Source: Lachnospiraceae bacterium YSD2013 (GTDB taxonomy: Bacteria; Bacillota; Clostridia; Lachnospirales; Lachnospiraceae). Taken from it: a DNA stretch of 64,000 nucleotides. The position numbers and the translations under genes are program-made. Positions within the stretch are counted from its first letter, which is position 1; every line of letters starts with the position of its first letter. The DNA is taken from NCBI GenBank assembly GCA_900100895.1, contig FMTX01000014.1, positions 1-64,000 on the forward strand, given 5' to 3'. Below the pieces are notes generated by a model. The model worked only from the letters and a program-made list of their open reading frames with translations, searched no databases and was not told the DNA's origin. Below, in pieces: positions 61,530 through 64,000 of the stretch.

Positions 61530-62501
61530 TTAAAATGCTATCGTAGGAATAAACAATAACGATACCGCGCAAAGTACGGCGGTAACGGTTGCAAATACCG
61601 CAACAACCTTAGCCTCGGTCCATCCGCCGAGCTCAAAGTGATGATGAATAGGTGTCATTCTGAAAATCCTCTTACCGTGAGTAAGCTTAAAGTATGTCAC
61701 CTGAATAATAACGCTTAAAACTTCCACAAAATAAATCAATGCGAAAATCGGCAGATACAACTGCAAATGAAGCTTAATCGCAAGTCCCGCCACAAGAGCA
61801 CCGAGCGCAAGCGATCCTGTATCTCCCATGAATACCATGGCCTTGTTGACGTTGAACATAAGAAAACCCAACAATGCTCCGAGGAAAATAGCGGGAAGCA
61901 CTGCCACCTCTGACTTTAACCCAATTGCAGTCACCAAAAAGAAAGTCATAATAGCGCTTGTAACGGTAGTCTCAAGGCCATCCACACCATCGGTAAAGTT
62001 CGAGCCGTTAACGGTTCCGACTATGATGAATATCGTTACGGGAATCGCCAAAACACCGAAATTAACGGTAGACTCGCCCATGAAAGGAACAAATGCATCA
62101 AAGCTCCACGAATCGCTCTTAGTCATATAAAAGCAAAATGCTCCTGCCGCAATAAGCTGCAATACAAGCTTCTGCCATACTCTAAGACCGTCTGCGCGCT
62201 TAAGAACCACTTTCAAAAAGTCATCGATAAATCCTATTACGCCAAAAGCAATTGTCAAAAGAAAAATCGGAAGAATTTCCGGATAATCTTTCACACAAAA
62301 AGCCATCACTATTGCAGCCGAAATAAGATATATGAACGCACCCATAACAGGAGTTCCGTTCTTCTTAAGATGAGTTTGCGGTCCGTCGTCTCTTACGGTC
62401 TGACCAGCCTTAATACGCCTGAGAATGGGCAATATTACAGGTCCCAATACTATACTTAACAAAAATGCTGCAAGTGATGCAATCAAAATGGTGCTTTTCA
62501 T
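61530..62501 (-). CDS. mraY: Phospho-MurNAc-pentapeptide transferase
   Basis: A 323-aa polytopic enzyme that makes lipid I. The motifs DDGPQTHLKKNGTPVMG near the N-terminus, FIDDFLKV (about 90-97), NFTDGVDGL and the HHHFELGGW stretch are present. Length is typical. It follows the PBP gene by eight bases. Confidence 0.97.
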   Translation of the reverse strand: MKSTILIASLAAFLLSIVLGPVILPILRRIKAGQTVRDDGPQTHLKKNGTPVMGAFIYLISAAIVMAFCVKDYPEILPIFLLTIAFGVIGFIDDFLKVVLKRADGLRVWQKLVLQLIAAGAFCFYMTKSDSWSFDAFVPFMGESTVNFGVLAIPVTIFIIVGTVNGSNFTDGVDGLETTVTSAIMTFFLVTAIGLKSEVAVLPAIFLGALLGFLMFNVNKAMVFMGDTGSLALGALVAGLAIKLHLQLYLPIFALIYFVEVLSVIIQVTYFKLTHGKRIFRMTPIHHHFELGGWTEAKVVAVFATVTAVLCAVSLLFIPTIAF

Positions 62502-62509
62502 AATAAAAA

Positions 62510-64000
62510 CTAATTATCTCCTTCGGGGTTATTGGCGGAGGCGTCGGCCTCGGCGTCTTCTTTCTCCACACGGTTGGTGTAGATTGAAAGTTCAAGTGCA
62601 AGGAGCTCTTCTCGTTCTTTGTCCGAAACTTCCTCGGTCATGGGGATGTTAAGGTAGGGAAGAATCTCCGTTAAAATCTGTCTTGAAATGATGGATGAGT
62701 ACTTGGCATCGTCCTGCTCGCGTACGTTGGGACGGTCTACTACCACGTAGCATATAATCTCGGGATCGTCAGCAGGCGCATGGCACATAAAGGAAACCAC
62801 GTACTCGCCGTTATCACGCGGAACCGTCTCCGCAGTACCTGTCTTACCGCCTATCGAGTATCCCGCGGGCTTAGCACGCCAGCCGGTACCGTCGGTAACA
62901 ACAGCGTTACAATATTCGATAATCTTCTCCGATGTGGAAGAAGAAACGATTTGCTTAATAAGTCTGGGCTCAATGTTCTTAACAACAGAGCCGCTCGGTG
63001 AAAGAATCTTAGACACAACGTGGGGCTCATAGTAATATCCGCCGTTAACAAGTGCCGCGTAACCTGCAGCCATCTGAATCATGGTAACGTTAAAGCCCTG
63101 ACCGAAGCTGGCGGTTGCAAGCTCCGTCTCATTCATGGACTTTTCATTGAATACAAGTCCGTCGGTACGGCTCTCGCCCGCAAGGTCGATATTGGTCTTA
63201 AGTCCTAAATTAAATATATTCTGATAATCAAGGAATGTCTCCTTACCGATCTGAGCCGCCATCTGCATAAGAGCTACGTTACAAGACTTTGCCACGGCTT
63301 CTTTGACCGTTAAGTTACCTTCGGCTTTACGTCCGTGACAGTAAATCTTGTGGTCGGCCACCTGAAGGAAACCGCCGCAGTAATAGCTTTCGGAACCGTT
63401 CATCTTACCGGACTCAAGGCCCATGGCAACCGTGAACGGCTTCATAACGGAACCGGGCTCATAAGTATCGGTAATGCAGAAGTTCTTCCAAAGCTTATCG
63501 TATGCGTCCTTAAGAGTACCGTCCGCTTCCATTTGCTTAATCTGCTCATCTGTGTAAAGATGGCTGATATTCATGGTATCGTTAAGATCGTATGTGGGGT
63601 AGCTTGCCATCGCAAGAATCTCGCCCGAATCGGCACGCATTACGATACAGCCTACATTATTGGCACCGAGGCCCTCTCGGTAGTTGTTCTTGTACTCTTC
63701 GCAGAAGTTCTTAAGGTGCTTCTCGACTATCATCTGGACATTGGTGTCGATGGTAGTAACAAGTGTATTGCCGTCAACCGCAGGAATAGTGGTAACTTCT
63801 ACGGTGGTCTCGTCGCTTAAATATCCGTACTTTCTGCCGGAAGTACCGGTTAAGATGTCGTTGTAATATTCTTCAAGTCCGTAAGACGCCTGACCTTCGG
63901 ACTTGGAAAAACCGATTAAATCGCAAGCCAGAGTCTTCTGGGGATAGTATCTTACGTAATATTTCTCAAACCAGACGCCCTTAACGTTGGAATCGTACAA
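62510..64000 (-). CDS. Class B penicillin-binding protein, FtsI/SpoVD type (5' end beyond the window)
   Basis: 496 residues are visible, lacking the N-terminus. The transpeptidase signatures SVMK (visible 184-187), SCN (239-241) and KTG (386-388) are intact. The visible N-terminal part covers the end of the dimerisation domain. The TTG at the window edge is an internal codon, not a start. It crosslinks septal (FtsI) or spore cortex (SpoVD) wall. The C-terminal tail is acidic and there is no PASTA domain in view. Confidence 0.95.
   Translation of the reverse strand: MYDSNVKGVWFEKYYVRYYPQKTLACDLIGFSKSEGQASYGLEEYYNDILTGTSGRKYGYLSDETTVEVTTIPAVDGNTLVTTIDTNVQMIVEKHLKNFCEEYKNNYREGLGANNVGCIVMRADSGEILAMASYPTYDLNDTMNISHLYTDEQIKQMEADGTLKDAYDKLWKNFCITDTYEPGSVMKPFTVAMGLESGKMNGSESYYCGGFLQVADHKIYCHGRKAEGNLTVKEAVAKSCNVALMQMAAQIGKETFLDYQNIFNLGLKTNIDLAGESRTDGLVFNEKSMNETELATASFGQGFNVTMIQMAAGYAALVNGGYYYEPHVVSKILSPSGSVVKNIEPRLIKQIVSSSTSEKIIEYCNAVVTDGTGWRAKPAGYSIGGKTGTAETVPRDNGEYVVSFMCHAPADDPEIICYVVVDRPNVREQDDAKYSSIISRQILTEILPYLNIPMTEEVSDKEREELLALELSIYTNRVEKEDAEADASANNPEGDN

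Noticed and set aside
63998-64000. TTG at the window edge as the PBP start
   Set aside because: The frame is open to the edge, no upstream site is visible, and the protein lacks the N-terminal membrane helix and the rest of its dimerisation domain.

Overview
The window looks like part of a chromosome of a Gram-positive anaerobic Clostridium, most probably Lachnospiraceae (Butyrivibrio, Pseudobutyrivibrio or Eubacterium rectale-like). The basis is protein style and synteny only: DUF5702, DUF5688 and DUF6382-FHA type proteins, a Tad locus without a secretin, hexameric GdhA, and a dcw cluster with a C-terminal PDFL tail on FtsZ. Nearly every gene lies on the minus strand; the one clear plus-strand gene is an alpha-galactosidase (51861-53723). 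I see no transposase, integrase, CRISPR array or rRNA.

Region 1 (1-32475, minus strand) is one very long head-to-tail gene run behind a good sigma-A promoter (TTGACA-N17-TATATT, 32475-32447). In transcription order it holds a Tad/Flp assembly machine (TadZ, TadA, TadB, TadC, Flp-like pilin, TadE), a giant DUF5702 pseudopilin-like protein, three paralogous lipoproteins, a TadE-like protein, an unknown protein, a SHOCT protein, a prepilin peptidase, a WG-repeat protein, and a phospho-signalling block (FHA protein, PP2C phosphatase, Ser/Thr kinase, and a membrane protein with many ETxVL motifs). It ends with a 1567-aa Ig-like surface protein and a second copy of the DUF5702 / lipoprotein / TadE-like module, which runs off the left edge. 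The simplest reading is a cell-envelope Tad apparatus with duplicated minor pseudopilins and a surface adhesin, controlled by a dedicated phosphothreonine/FHA switch. That control is inference. Short repeats and stem-loops between the genes mark the duplication.

Region 2 (32476-44303) holds a small protein and a tocopherol-cyclase-like protein, an amino-acid racemase followed by an MFS exporter with an apparent leader-peptide attenuator, gdhA, a membrane SH3b protein whose ribosome site abuts a tRNA-Arg(CCG), a DUF5688 protein, efp, and a shikimate-pathway run (YqeG-AroE fusion, aroK, aroQ).

Region 3 (44304-51711) holds a five-gene peptide/nickel-type ABC importer, nrdR behind a consensus promoter, an MFS protein and three small membrane proteins. 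Region 4 (51712-56944) holds the alpha-galactosidase and two tandem paralogous HExxH lipoproteins. Region 5 (56945-64000) is a division and wall cluster in transcription order PBP, mraY, ftsW, ftsQ, murD, ftsZ.
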